This document shows positions 12,001-23,781 of a stretch of DNA of 64,000 nt, piece after piece. A program made the position numbers and the translations under genes. The DNA lies in NCBI RefSeq assembly GCF_000003815.2, contig NC_049992.1:8368920-8432919 (forward strand). Reading direction: 5' to 3'. This DNA is from Branchiostoma floridae (lineage: Eukaryota; Chordata; Leptocardii; Amphioxiformes; Branchiostomatidae). Position 1 is the first letter of the stretch. The number at the start of each line of letters is the position of its first letter. The notes under the pieces are model-generated. The model was given only the letters and a program-made list of their open reading frames with translations, did no database searches and had not been told where the DNA came from.

Positions 12001-15000
12001 GGTCAGGTCACACATGTCTATATAGTATATAATTTTGTCAACAACAAAAAAATATTAGTCAGGTAACATTATACAATGTATTGTGTAGAATTCACTGGGC
12101 TGAAGTGGCCAAAAAGGCAGTAAGCCCCCTTTGCAATCTTGTAACTAGTTTATAGCTCAGACAGCTCATACAGCTACAGTCAAACCTGTCTATAGTGGCC
12201 ACTCAAGGGACTGGTCAAAATTGGCCACTATAGAGAGGTGGCCACTATAGAGAATATGCTAATTAATTGACCACAAGCAATAAGTTACACATGGTTTTAG
12301 TACCCAATGATCTTTATTCACATAATACAGTACTGTACATGTACTGCAATGATTTTTACACTATATGTATTAAGAAAACAAAAGCTATAAAAAGTTTTAA
12401 ATGTTCTACAGTTGATATTGTCTGAAGAGACCAGCATCGTCATCTTTCGTCTTGTATCCTTTGATACTTCGCCGTCCGTGTGTTCCCGCTCGCGTTCACA
12501 CGTCAGATTCGCCCATTATGCTAATGTGGTACTCACAAGAAAAGTCACGTCATTTTAGACTTATCTCTTAATAAATGTAAGAATAAAATCCATCATAGTC
12601 TGAAGTTCATATCATTTTCTCTTTGTAACAATTTATTTAGAAATTTTTGTGATGTGAATTAACCTAAGCGATAGTGTATTAGAACGTAACTTTAACACAA
12701 TTTACCTCCGTAATATTGGTGTCGTCTATTGACCTTATATGACCTCGTTTGTATGGGTAGCGCCAGTTTACGAAGTTTTGTTTTGAAAATAATTCAAAGA
12801 GGTTTTAAATCCGGCGTAGGGTGACGATACGGCCGCTGTATATGGCCGAACGCGTGCCGAAACATAGATCAGCGGTCCGCGTGGCCGTAATCGGCAGTGT
12901 TTTTGTACCTGCGGGACCGGAAATCGTGTGGCCGTGGCCGCGTTGGACAGGTGGCCGCTAAGCCTATCTCTTAATCATTACAAATCCAAGGGACCGACAA
13001 AAAGTGGCCACTATGGACAGGTGGCCGTTATGCAAAGGTGGCCGCTAATACAGGTTTGACTGTACTAGCTATGGGCCTGACTGAGTGAATGAGTGAGAAT
13101 GAAACAGTTACCCTGTAACTCTGCATTGGCCCCCACTGTTCTGAAGATCAGGTTACGTGACTGATAGAAGGACACCAGGATGTAGACAGCCAGGGGGACG
13201 ACAATCACAGAGACCACCACCACCAGTATCAGCCGCACCTAAATACCACACACACAAACACATGCTGTCTGTATAATGTCTCTATATTACATATTACCTC
13301 CCTTACACACACAAACACATGCTGTCTGTACAATGTCTCTATATTACATATTACCTCCCTTACACACACAAACATATGCTGTCTGTACAATGTATTAAAT
13401 TCTCTTACAATATTGCATTACTGACATCTTTGGTCTTACATATCTCATCCTTTAAACCACATGTTTGACTTAAGCCTCTATCAGGCTCTGTGGATCATAG
13501 GTCAAATAGTAGAAATTGGACAAAAAAAGGGAATATTGTACTAGGGGAGTCAGTTCTCGACCCACTATGGCCAGCCAACTCCCCAAGCACACTATTCCCT
13601 CTATTTGTCCAATTTCTACTCTTTGAACAACGATTTGCAGAGCCTGGTAGAGGCTAATTTTTGACAGCAAATTTGAGCATGTCAAAATTTTCACAAGGGA
13701 GTTCAAAATATCACACCTAGTAAAAAATGCGAAATATCCTCTTTGATGTCATACAGCCAAACTAGACAGTTATGGCAAGACAAGACATAAATGTGACATA
13801 GAACACTGCAAGTTTTGATTCAATGAAATTTTCAACATACCAACTTTACAGCATGTTCAGTGGGGTTATCCCATCTTGGCTTCTCTGCATAGTTGACAAT
13901 ACAATAGATGAGGACAATGACGTCTGCTATGATGAAGATGGCAACTTCATAAGGCCGCTCCCGCATCAAGCCATGGACAACGAAGATCAGGCATGCAACT
14001 GTTGGGAGAGAAAGTAAATCTTTTAATGCCTTGACAGGTAATGTGCCTTTGGCAGAACTCTTGTTGCGTTTGTTACATCCACACATCCTACCTTTCATGC
14101 AGTTAAATACTGCAAATGCAGAAATGTTTGCGATAGTTTTCTGTTGGGGTTTTTGCAGTGGCTGCTTCACCACAAACTCAAAGCCACCATAAACATTTTT
14201 CCATGACAGCATGTGACTACTGTATGTGGGGGGTATACACTTTAATCAAAACCACCACAAACACTCATTTTGCAGCTTCTACAAAATTAAATTCCTGCAA
14301 ACTTACAATCATACATTTACAGAAGTCTTCACCTATTGAGAGTAATGATTGGCATTTTAGAAAATACTTGCCTAAAATATATGCAAGAGCTCTGATTGGC
14401 TCATATCTAAACTTTAATGACATGGTGATAAGGTTCAAGCTCAATCTCATACATATTTGATACCTGACATAGGAAATGACACAAGGGCAAAACATTACAA
14501 TGGGGACATGTATATGGGACACACTATTCAGCAGGATGGTGATCGGAGGAGGAAAGCAGAGCTAGAATTGGATTGGATGGGTTTGTGTGTATGAACAAAG
14601 GCTATGACCCACCTGTGTTGATGATGAGGACCAATGCAAAAGTGAAGTCTGCAGTTGTCTTCTCGACACTGGTGAGTCTGTAGATGGTCAGCCCCAGGGT
14701 GGCTGCAAGGCCCAGGATGGTCAGAACCAGGAATAGTAACTCATGCTTCTCCAGAGAGCCACAGGACCTGGTCTGGGATGGGAGAGATCAGCAACAGCAA
14801 AACACTTTCAGCAACAGCAAAACACTATCAGTAACAGGGAAATGCTGTCAGCAAAAGGGAAATACTGTCAGTAACAGGGAAATGCTGTTAGCAAAAGGCT
14901 AGGAAAACATGGTTAGCACCAGCGAAAAGAAAACATATTAAACACTGGAGACAGGGAAACACATAGGGGAACATAGTCAGCACCAGGGACAGTGAAACAC

Positions 15001-16396
15001 AGTCAGGGACGGGGAAATACAGTCAGCACCAGGGACAGGGAAACACTGTCAGCACTAGGGACAGGGAAATACAGTCAGTACCAGGGACAGTGAAACACAG
15101 TCAGCATCAGGGACAGGGAAACGCAGTTAGCACCAGAAATGGGGAAATACAGTCAGCATCAGGGACAGGGAAATATAGTCAGGGACAGAGAAACAGTCAG
15201 CACCAGGGACAGGTGAGCATCCGTGCACATAATCACTCAAAACCACTGCAAACAAGAGCCCTGTCTTCAATATTGTGTTGCTTCAAACTCTTTCCCACTC
15301 CTTATCAAGACATCCCAATGAACTTAAACTAATTTACAGTACATGTATTATTTAATAACCCTATGACAGAAGGAAACATATAGAAAGCAATGACAAATTT
15401 GAAAGTGGATTTTTTTTCAATTCTTGCCAAAGTAATGGACTGAGATGAACATAATAGGAAAAAGAAAGTATTAAGAAAATGGTAATGTAAAAGAAAATAG
15501 CTGGAGTGAGTCTGCCACGATGGCTACAGTGACTCAGCAACCCTGAAATGTGCCTACTAGTAGTGGCTCCCATCTGTTCATGTAATCATGAGTGGGCAAT
15601 GTTTTCCTGGGTTTCTTGCTAATATTGTACTTTGTACTTTGCCTAACATTGACGTATGATGTACATTATGTTTTTGTGGCACAATGTATCGGTTACGTTA
15701 CAAAATCTAAGTTCTACACCATCATTCTTTAATTTCGCATTATACATATCATTTTAAAAGAAAATCAGACTTCGCAAAAGCATCCGAAACTCACACAATC
15801 TCCTGTTTGCCTCAGCAAGCCGAGGTTGTTATTGTATCTGACACAAGGTGGGCGGGGTACGTAAGATAAGGTCGGGCGCACCTGTTAGAGTAAACACCTG
15901 ACAAGTCCTAACCAAGAGTTTCTCCCCCTCAGCTACAGCACGTGGTGGTCTACTGTGACTTATCGTCACGTTTTCTACTTTGGATCGTTAGCTGTACCTC
16001 CGTTACGTTTATACTACTTTACATGAGCAAATAGAGAGACCCAGAACTTAGCAGAAAACCCCTTCCCCTCAACTCAGATTTTCACGTGACAGTTATGTAT
16101 ACGTGACCTGAAGCATGTACAAACGTACTTTACCTGTAAAAACAAGTAACTAGAGATGAGAGTAACATAGCAAAACAAATTGGCTCTAAACGTTCCAGAC
16201 AGTAATCGTACTGTAAATTGTTAGCTTACAATAAATCAGGACAATATCCACGCTATAATTTTGAGGGGGAAATGGAATCCCCTCGCTTCCTCACACTTAC
16301 CGGACCGATGGCAGTTTGTTGTGTCGCATGGCGCGGTTTGGTCAAATCACTGATAGTTCGCGGTCTCTCCTCGTTCTCTGACTCCGAATACATCAT
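9099..16396 (-). CDS. multi-pass membrane protein, unknown family, 344 aa
   Basis: Nine minus-strand exons join in perfect phase: 16396-16301, 14772-14613, 13998-13841, 13238-13112, 12017-11959, 11505-11389, 11154-11068, 10062-9894 and 9160-9099 (TAA 9101-9099), 345 codons in all. The start MMYSESENEE is fixed by an in-frame stop seven codons upstream. About eight hydrophobic segments are visible, near residues 44-63, 75-97, 102-122, 139-163, 197-209, 218-239, 244-265 and 287-312. A short acidic/basic cytoplasmic-type N-terminus precedes them. The ends are polar, and there is no signal peptide. A charged loop (MRFESK) leads into the aromatic segment LLLWWCEPAYIIYKMV. I do not recognise the family and assign no function. 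It converges with the oxidoreductase gene and is divergent from the astacin gene. Confidence 0.88.
9290..9366 (-). mobile_element. possible SINE tRNA-like head
   Basis: On the minus strand GCTGTGGTCTAGCGGTCAG resembles a tRNA A-box region, but the B-box is weak. Probably a truncated SINE in the last intron of the membrane-protein gene. Confidence 0.3.
10201..10300 (+). mobile_element. retroelement 3'-tail fragment
   Basis: The block with CCAGCTGCTG, CAGCTGGTGTGTTAC-like sequence and CGAAGGGCG..TTAAACC recurs at 24575-24633, 50723-50790 and 59742-59790. At 50.7 kb it directly follows a reverse-transcriptase C-terminal remnant, so it is read as the tail of a LINE family or a SINE sharing that tail. 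Confidence 0.55.
11800..11890 (-). mobile_element. possible tRNA-like SINE fragment
   Basis: Minus-strand AGTCCAATGGGTTAA (A-box-like) and GAGACTGAATCCC (B-box-like) sit about 45 bases apart. No clear element ends. Confidence 0.3.
12177..13062. mobile_element. pogo/Tc1-like non-autonomous transposon
   Basis: An 886-base element starts CAGTCAAACCTG and ends with the exact inverse, flanked by TA on each side (12175-12176, 13063-13064). Both ends carry several subterminal GTGGCCACTAT / GTGGCCGCTAA repeats, probable transposase binding sites. There is no open frame of transposase length. CAGT ends plus a TA duplication fit the IS630-Tc1-mariner/pogo superfamily. It lies in an intron of the membrane-protein gene. 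Confidence 0.75.
13250..13396. repeat. 57-base tandem repeat, about 2.5 copies
   Basis: GCTGTCTGTA.AATGTCTC recurs at 13264, 13321 and 13378, with ACACACAAACA between. The first copy begins about 12 bases upstream of the acceptor of the membrane-protein exon ending at 13238 (minus strand). Confidence 0.85.
13474..13654. mobile_element. foldback element, family B copy 1
   Basis: Imperfect inverted arms of about 65 bases begin GCCTCTATCAGGCTCTG and end CAGAGCCTGGTAGAGGC. The inner part, AGTAGAAATTGGACAAA, is shared with the element at 44359-44489. Noncoding. Confidence 0.7.
14789..15215. repeat. 26-base minisatellite, CAGCACCAGGGACAGGG core
   Basis: About fifteen degenerate units of CAGCACCAGGGACAGGGAAA plus CACAGT run through an intron of the membrane-protein gene, starting just past the acceptor of the exon topped at 14772. 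Left units are CAGCAACAGCAAAACACT variants. The core recurs in the unrelated minisatellite at 34140-34590. Confidence 0.9.
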
Positions 16397-16560
16397 GGGT
16401 GACTGATAAAAATATCACTGAGGGGTAAATATTTACAACAAACGAAGAAAACTGGCGCGATCGACTAACAAACTGCGTGATCACTTCTCAGTTTCGACTT
16501 CCGGGTCTGCATAGTCTCGTGCGATCTCGCGATGGTTGTGTCTACAAGCGAGAGTTCACT
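16397..16560 (-). promoter_or_regulatory. probable TATA-less promoter of the membrane-protein gene
   Basis: Immediately upstream of the ATG there is an ETS-like CTTCCGG (16498-16504) and TCTCGCGA (16525-16532), a known TATA-less promoter element, in a CpG-containing stretch. The transcription start is not determined. From 16560 to 17150 no gene is seen. Confidence 0.5.
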
Positions 16561-17149
16561 GTTGTCGAAAACTTTTATTTGACAACGGACAAACATTCCT
16601 TAACATATTGAGTAGTAAACGTCACTTCCTTTTCCCATGTTGACATGGTGAAGTACAAAGATCAACAGTTATCAATCAGGCTCTTGTATGACCTATTAAA
16701 TGGAGGGGTACATCGGTTTGACACAGAGAAGCAGTGCTAGCTCTGAGATGTATTGATTTAGTTCCCAACATCTGCTTGGAGACAAGCAATGACTCTGACA
16801 ACACCGGATATCCCAGGGGCAAGAATTAATAGGCTGTTTGGCTGCTGAGCGGTGTTACTATGCCATGATCCCAAAATAGCTGCAGCAAGGACTTCTCTGA
16901 TGTGATTCTCTAAAACAAAGGAACTTCTAAACAACATAGCCAAACTATAGAACTGATTAAGCTATCAATAACATCAACAATTAACATTACAGGTATCAAT
17001 ACATGCACAGCGGAATACTGCATTTGTATTCACGTATTTCTTAGCAATGAAACATGTTACATATGATCTACAGATACTTTATGTTTTTTCTTAATGTTAG
17101 TTTCATTGCTTCGTTTCTTCTCTCAATCGATAACTTTAGCCATCTATCT

Positions 17150-17235
17150 ATTCATTTGTCCACCATCTAGTACATATCTACATGTAGTCTATCTATCTAA
17201 CAATCTATCTATCTGTCTGTCTTTCGTTCTTTCTT
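17150..17235. repeat. CTAT/CTGT microsatellite tract
   Basis: Interrupted CTATCTAT, CTGTCTGT and CTTTCTTT repeats in the divergent spacer. Confidence 0.7.
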
Positions 17236-17277
17236 CCTCATGTTTTGCCTGTATGGTTCAGTCGTTCTGACTTCAAT

Positions 17278-17393
17278 AGCCTGGTATCCAGCCGTAATAT
17301 ATAGCTCCCGAGTCTCTTCTCTAGATCTCTTCTTCGTAATTGCGAAGAGGAGAGAAGAGACTCGGGAGCTATATTACGGCTGGATACCAGGCT
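17278..17393. mobile_element. palindromic foldback element, copy 1
   Basis: The 116-base sequence is almost one long palindrome: AGCCTGGTATCCAGCCGTAA on the left and its inverse on the right, with GAGTCTCTTCT / AGAAGAGACTC inside and only a short central loop. A second copy lies at 18566-18675. Confidence 0.9.
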
Positions 17394-17956
17394 AGTTCTG
17401 AATTGCATTTATTAGTGCTTCCTGCCTCTTCATCGCGGGCCCACTATTATCCACAGCAGACTTGAAGGCGCACTTCCGAATTGTTGTAGCAGTCTTTCCG
17501 GTGAACTACTCCGAAGTTATGGTATATTTAGCAACCCACAAAGGTGGAACATCCTTTTCGTGTTAATAATTGTTCCTTTTTCTTCTTTTCTTAATCCCAA
17601 CGGACGTAGAGCTCACTGCATCGGAAAGGCCATAGTTATATGACACATCGTTTTAAAATGGCACAATAACATTGTCCTCAAATCCTGTGGTCCTACCCTC
17701 TACCGGTATCATGTAGTACTGGTATTACGCTTAAGTGATCACCTGCATATCTGTCACACCTCACACAAGGTGTATCGTCTTGGGTTGGCTGTAAGTAAGT
17801 TAATGAGTGGCTAAAATCTTAAAATTTTCACATAAAGCTATCTTTACATCTGTTTCTATCTACAACTATGTATCTGTATATGTTAAGACTGACATGCATA
17901 TGTTGTTACGGGTATGGGGCTCACTATATGTGTAAGAGAACGTTCTCTCCCTAAAG

Positions 17957-18144
17957 GCGCGGTCAGATAGGTCGTGCGATCGTCATTCGATTTTGATGCC
18001 AAAGGATTTTCAAGCAGGCCAAAACGGCATTTTGTGTACCAAGACATGTACAGTTGAACTTTGCAGGAGACGTTCATGATTGTCTTTAAAAATGCCCGAA
18101 GCTATAGCGATCATACGACGATCGCACGGCCTATGTGACCGCGC
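17957..18144. mobile_element. MITE with GCGCGGTCA ends
   Basis: Inverted ends of about 29 bases (GCGCGGTCAGATAGGTCGTG against its near-inverse ending GACCGCGC) enclose about 130 bases. Flanking TAAAG/TAAAAG may be a target duplication. Noncoding. Confidence 0.6.
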
Positions 18145-18186
18145 TAAAAGAGATCGTGTGTGTCGAGACGAGAAGAGCCGACGACA

Positions 18187-18410
18187 GAAAATCTTCAAGC
18201 AGATATTGAGAGGAAGAATCGTTGTGTCACAGAATCGAGGAGAAAGACTTGCCTCCCAAGATGTGGTTTGAAGACGGTTTACGATAATACACAGTCGTAA
18301 AAAATCTTCAAGCAGATATTGACAGGAAAAATCGTTGTGTCACAGAATCAAGGAGACTTGCCTCCCAAGATGTGGTTAGAGGACGGTTTGCGATAATATA
18401 TGGTCGTTTT
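18187..18410. repeat. 112-base tandem duplication
   Basis: Two adjacent copies share AAAATCTTCAAGCAGATATT, AATCGTTGTGTCACAGAATC and CTTGCCTCCCAAGATGTGGT. Confidence 0.9.
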
Positions 18411-18565
18411 GATCCCAAGAAAACCTGAGGAAATTCGAGCCTATCTAGACTTTTCATTCAAACATCCTCCGACCATGACATTGCATTAGCTCCATGCGCC
18501 TGTGTGATATGGACATGTTCCCAGTACTGTCGCGGCACAGGAAACGCACTTTGTGATGCCGGAGT

Positions 18566-18675
18566 AGCCTGGTATCCAGCCGTAATATAGCTTCCGAGTC
18601 TCTTCTTTCCTCTCTGGTAATTTGCGAAGAGGAGAGAAGAGACTCGGGAGCTATAATTACGGCTGGATACCAGGC
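18566..18675. mobile_element. palindromic foldback element, copy 2
   Basis: Same palindrome as 17278-17393, about 1.3 kb away, with a few differences confined mostly to one arm and the loop. Confidence 0.9.
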
Positions 18676-18856
18676 TAATGCCGGAGCTTTCTTTTGCCTC
18701 AGGTTTGGAGAAGAGGGGTGTCAGTTTTCAGATAATTTTCTTTGTGTTACTAAGCTAAGGATGTTACGATTTCTTTTATTTTCACGAGCGACTTCTTAAC
18801 TTGTTAGTCTGTGACCAGAACCTCTGGTCGACAGACTTTTAGTTTTGTCTGGTTTT

Positions 18857-19945
18857 CGCGCGTTCGCAGCTGTATCTATATGTTCCCATTGTCTGAATTC
18901 TATGTGGTTTGGCAGGTCCTCTGTACTGAGGTAGACGATGATGCACGTGGATTTTTTTGGCAGCAGGTGGTTTTAATATGGATGTTATAAAAATAACACC
19001 CCTACAAAATGTTCATCTTCCGGTGTATTGGTCCAGATTCCCTGTATGTGGGTCATGCGGTAATTGATATTGTCAAGCAGATACGTGGTTTTATTTGATC
19101 GTCAAAGTTAAGTCGCGTTCGCACCTATAACTGCATGTTCCCGTTGTCGCATTTGTACGTTGTTTGGCAAGTCCTCTGCACTGAGGTTGACGATGATGCA
19201 CGTTGTTTTTTTCGCGGCTGCCGGTTTTATTATGGGTGTATAAAAATAACACCCCTACAATTTGTTCATCTTGCGGTGTTTTGGTCCAGGGCCGCTTTGT
19301 GTGAGCCTTGCCATAATGAAATATTGCAAGCAGATGCGTAATGTTTTCTTGTCGTCAAACGCGCGTTCGCACCTGTATCTGTAGTTTCCGTTGTCGCATA
19401 CGTTTGTGGTTTGGCAGGTTCTCTGCACAGTGTTAGACGATGACGCACGGTGTTTTTTTTGTCGCGCTAGTTTTTTTGCTTTTGGACAGACGGGGACAAT
19501 GTGGCACTGCACTCAAGTTTTTTGTAACTCAAGTTTTTTGTAACTTATATTAACAGTGCCACATACACGGTACAGACAGAAGGTAAAGGTAGTCTTTTAC
19601 CTCCCCGACCGAAGTCAGGTACCCATTTTTACCCCTAGTTGCTTTCAGTATGGATGTAATAATGTCAGATATCACCCCTTGTATTTGTACGTTTCACGAT
19701 GTATTGGTACAAGTCTGCTTGTTCAAGCAGATGCGTGATATGTACATCAATTTTACGCGCGTTTTCATCTGTATTTGCACATTTCCGTTGTCGTTTTATC
19801 ACGTTTACGCGTGGTTGTATTTGTATCTGTATGTGCTCTGTCTAAATCGTATGTGGTTTGGCAGGTCCGCTATGTACACTGAGGTTGTCGATGATGCACG
19901 TGGGTTTGTTTTGGCGGTGTATTTCGGTTCTGGACCGCTTTGACA
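18857..19945. repeat. about 250-base tandem array, four degenerate units
   Basis: Units begin with GCGCGTTCGCACCTGTAT-like sequence at 18857, 19113, 19361 and 19756. They share GTGGTTTGGCAGGTCCTCTG, GACGATGATGCACG and TAAAAATAACACCCCTACAA. The last spacing is longer because a SINE body lies at 19499-19640. No conserved frame, so noncoding. Confidence 0.8.
19499..19640 (-). mobile_element. SINE body fragment
   Basis: Shares GTGGCACTGCACTCAAGTTT, AACAG.GCCAC and GGTAAAGGTAGTCT with the SINE at 33675-33890, but lacks the tRNA-like head. It carries a 17-base direct duplication (CTCAAGTTTTTTGTAA) and is inserted into the tandem array. From 19945 to 20490 nothing coding is seen. Confidence 0.6.
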
Positions 19946-20490
19946 GTTGTTCACCTTTCTCGAAATATGTTGGATATTTATTTTACCATTCACACAAGTT
20001 GCTCAAAATTCGTCAAAATCTGTGACCAGCTGTGACCAGCTGTACATGTTGTCAACAGCTGCGACCAGCTGGTCATGATATTACAAGCAAAATTACATAT
20101 ACCATCTATTTAACACCATGTTTAAATACATAAAGAATATAAGCAAACAACATGCACAAAGAACATAACAACCAACAAAATACCAAACCAACGTCACAGA
20201 CTATGTTACCTACGGTCACTTGTTTGTGTTTTAACCAGTCAGCTTTTATGTATTCTTTTGATCATGAGACCATATACATACTCCTGACATCATTTACCAT
20301 TGTTCCCTCACCCTTTCCATGGAACACGTCATGACAAATGTAGACACTATTTACCTCAGACCTAATTTACCTGAGTATGTTCTTCCGGTGACCCCGCGGT
20401 TCACCAAACCTACCCTGACCACCCCTACACCTTAATGATCTCGCCCGAAATCAGGTAAAATAATCTGCATGTCCCAAACAAAGAGGACAA

Positions 20491-20707
20491 TGATGTCATC
20501 CTATAGCGGCTATATAAATCAGACCGGCGACTCGAGTCTTCAAACAACTTGAGGAACGGGACTAAAGAACGTCAGCATAATAGCTACACAAGATTTCTTT
20601 ACTACCGTCGACTTTTCACCTCGAGAGATAGAGAAGTTTAAGATCTGGGACTGCAACAACAAGTGTCTCCACCTGATTTATTTAGCCATTCTACAAACAG
20701 GGATAAG
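20491..20707 (+). promoter_or_regulatory. TATA promoter and noncoding first exon, probably of the astacin gene
   Basis: TGATGTCAT (CRE-like, 20491) precedes TATATAAAT at 20511-20519. A start about 30 bases downstream would open an exon ending at a good donor, AAG|GTGAGA, at 20707/20708. No open frame starts here. The next plausible acceptor is just before the astacin ATG at 23782 (for example GACGACAG|AGGG). The link to the astacin gene is inferred from strand and position. Confidence 0.5.
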
Positions 20708-23051
20708 GTGAGAAACAAATGCTTTTCTTTCTTTCTTTGTTCACATAGAAAAATGTAAAAACTAATAGTAAGAATACAGGAGTTGTAACAAAATTTCCCC
20801 GCTGTGCCCCTAGGGCTTTGTGTGCGAAAACTTAAAAGCCGCTATAGCTGCAGGACGCTGGCGTGGCGACAAAGTTTGTGGCATTTTTCTGAGGTGTTGT
20901 CACATCAATCTGTTTGGCATTATCTTGGAGCCAGCATGGTGTAACTGTGCTATCTCAGATCAGCATACATTGGTATAACCAGGGGGCAGGTGCCATAGCC
21001 TGCAACAATACTGTTTGGCAGGCGTCTGGGGTGTAGTTACTAGTATGTTATAATTACCGATCATCTTGTATGGGAAAAGCGCGACAGTTTTATTGGTCAG
21101 GGGTTTGCGCCACTTAAACTTAGTAGAACTTTCTTTGCACGGTGAAAGTTGCTGACGAGAACTTATCACTAGGTTGTTACCTTAAGTTTTCCGCACATAA
21201 TGTCGCCGACTGTACTTGTATATGGGCTATAGTCACGTGTCCGGATATAGAAATTAAAGGATATAGGTGTACCCTTTCTTGGAACGACCCTTAAGAGAAC
21301 GTGAAGACAACAACACAGCGGGACGGTGTCTTAGAAACCTGCCAACAAAATCTTAATCCTGCTAGGTGACCACAGCTTTGATAAGTTGGAATTTTCTGCT
21401 GACGTTGCCAGGTTTTTGGCGCCCCTGCTTAAGTTAAATTAGGTAAAAGATCGACACCCACCCCCGTGTCGTATCTTCCGTCAAAACAGGATGACCTTAA
21501 TGCCGATTATACAATTACTTCGTACCTGGCGGAAACTCTCGAAGAACCGTCGCATTTACGCACATCCGGTCGGCATTCCGGCGGCCGTCGGGGAAATCTC
21601 ACCTGATTATTACAGGTCAAGTACCCCAACCTAGCTACTAGACAGTTGTAGAGACTGTTTCATAACTTTAGACAGGTAAAATCTAGGCCAAACTACAGTG
21701 TGTCAAATATATGATCGCAATTTTGAGCAATCTATTATTTACATGAAATGCCTTAATTTTAAGCAGAAATACCACGCTATCTTTTGAGGTCGACGTGAAT
21801 AAACACTATAGAAGACTCGCCAAACACCTCTGGCCAAACAAACAGATTGTTAATCCGTCAAACTTTGTGGCATTGTTCTGTCCTACCGTGACGTCACTCG
21901 CACAAGCCCCGCCCCCTCTCTGCGATTGGTCCTAAGTGTGTATGATCGTGGTTTTGAAGATTTTAAACACTGTTGGATCCCTTCACAAGTATTTATAATT
22001 GACATACTATACTTTTTTTCATTTTTGTATTGAATGTGCATTCAATGTGCACGTGTGAATTACATCTGCAGCCAAATTGGGCATAGACAGTTAAAATTAG
22101 AACAACATTTTGATTTTATTGTTTAGATAATATCAATAAAAGGTATAGATAATATTGATGAAAAGTCGTTGATATTGTAGTATCTTGATATGTCAGATTA
22201 CTAGAAGTATTCAAAACAGGCTAAGGAAAAAATAAGGAGGGACAGCATAACACTTGAACATTGTACTCAAGAGATGATCTTTGAGCTTAGGTATAAAGAA
22301 GCAAACAGACGACACTGTCAGTCATATGGTCTGGTCACAAACCTCAACTGCTCTGCGCACAGTTGTTCAAAACGACTTCCTGAGTGAGTGGGGTGGACTA
22401 TAGGACTACAGGGGTAAGCATGCAGTCTTTCGACATCCATTTAGGACGTACTTATCTTAGGAGATGTTTACGACAGCAGACGATAGAGAGTATTCTGTGG
22501 ACAGTTGTAGCTGTGTCGTACAGGATTTAGATCTCTTGGTGTCGGGAACGGTTCTTATAGATCCTACTCTGGTCGACTAGACTGTTGAATCGATGAAAAC
22601 CTTCCGTGGCAAAAGAACGTACGGTGAAGTTGACCGTGTCTTTCAGTCCGATACTTAGATAGTACTGTGTACTTTGTAAAGATTTTTCATGCTTTGCACA
22701 ACATTTGCAAGTGTTAGCCAGTCTGGTGTTAGCGTGGTTGGGTCAATACACACTGAGCAAAGTCTAACTTCTATACGAGTATGTTATCAATTGATAGCAT
22801 TGTCCTCATATGGAGGTCATGATTTCTCAATTTAATCTCTTTGGGGCTTGAAAACCCCGCCGTGAAGATGTTAATAATATGTCGGGGTACTTTTTGGCTT
22901 TTAAGAAAGATAATGCACTTATGGAAATGTTGTTTGACACAATAGAGAAGGGGTTCCAAAATGACGCACTGAAATGAATGTCCAACTCAATCTCATGCTG
23001 TTGTTACCTCCGAGAAACGAAAGTTTTGTAGTCGCTTGGTACATATGTATG

Positions 23052-23364
23052 CAGGGCTCGAAATACTGGGTGCATGTGCACCCAGGTGCACCCATAATTG
23101 GAGCTGTGCACCCAATTATTTTTTTGGGTTTATGTAGGTAAAGATATCAAAGTATACTAGCATTCATCATATTCTTGAAATCTAAGTGTTAGAAAGATAA
23201 TGAAAATGTCTGTCATTGTACTTGTTTAAGAATTTGATAGCATGTAAGTACTATGTTTTGTTATTAGGTTTTTCTGACATTCTACTTGAATTCAAGTGGT
23301 GCACCCAATTTTTTAAGCTAAATGCACCAGTGCACCTAGTCCCAAAAATGAATTTCGAGCCCTG
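23052..23364. mobile_element. MITE with CAGGGCTCGAAAT ends
   Basis: The 313-base element has exact 13-base inverted ends CAGGGCTCGAAAT, flanked by direct GTATG (23047-23051 and 23365-23369). Subterminal GTGCACCC and GGTGCAC repeats occur at both ends. It is in the presumed first intron of the astacin gene. From 20708 to 23051 nothing else is recognised. Confidence 0.75.
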
Positions 23365-23781
23365 GTATGTGAAGGTCGTTTACTAGTATGTCCACACTTC
23401 CGGTATTGACATTTGAATGTTAGTCACCTTCACACTAACATAAAGATTGAGTCAAAGTTGGTCAAACTTCAGTCATAAATGAGTCATGACAGAGATTTTA
23501 CAGAAGAGGCTACTTATTCATGTGGAGGTATTGTTTAAAGTCTGCATATTTATCTAATGCTGTTGGCTTGATACAGATCATTTGGGTTAAGAGAGATGTC
23601 GCTAGTCATACATTACATTTTACATTTTCATATTATGGTTGGTCGACACTTGTTATATATTACATGTTATCTCGTATATCTAACAGTAGAATAAATGAAG
23701 GTGGATATGAAAATCACAGACCTCTTTGTATATTCTTCTACCGGAAAATCTCTGCACTCGTGACGACAGAGGGTAGAAGAA

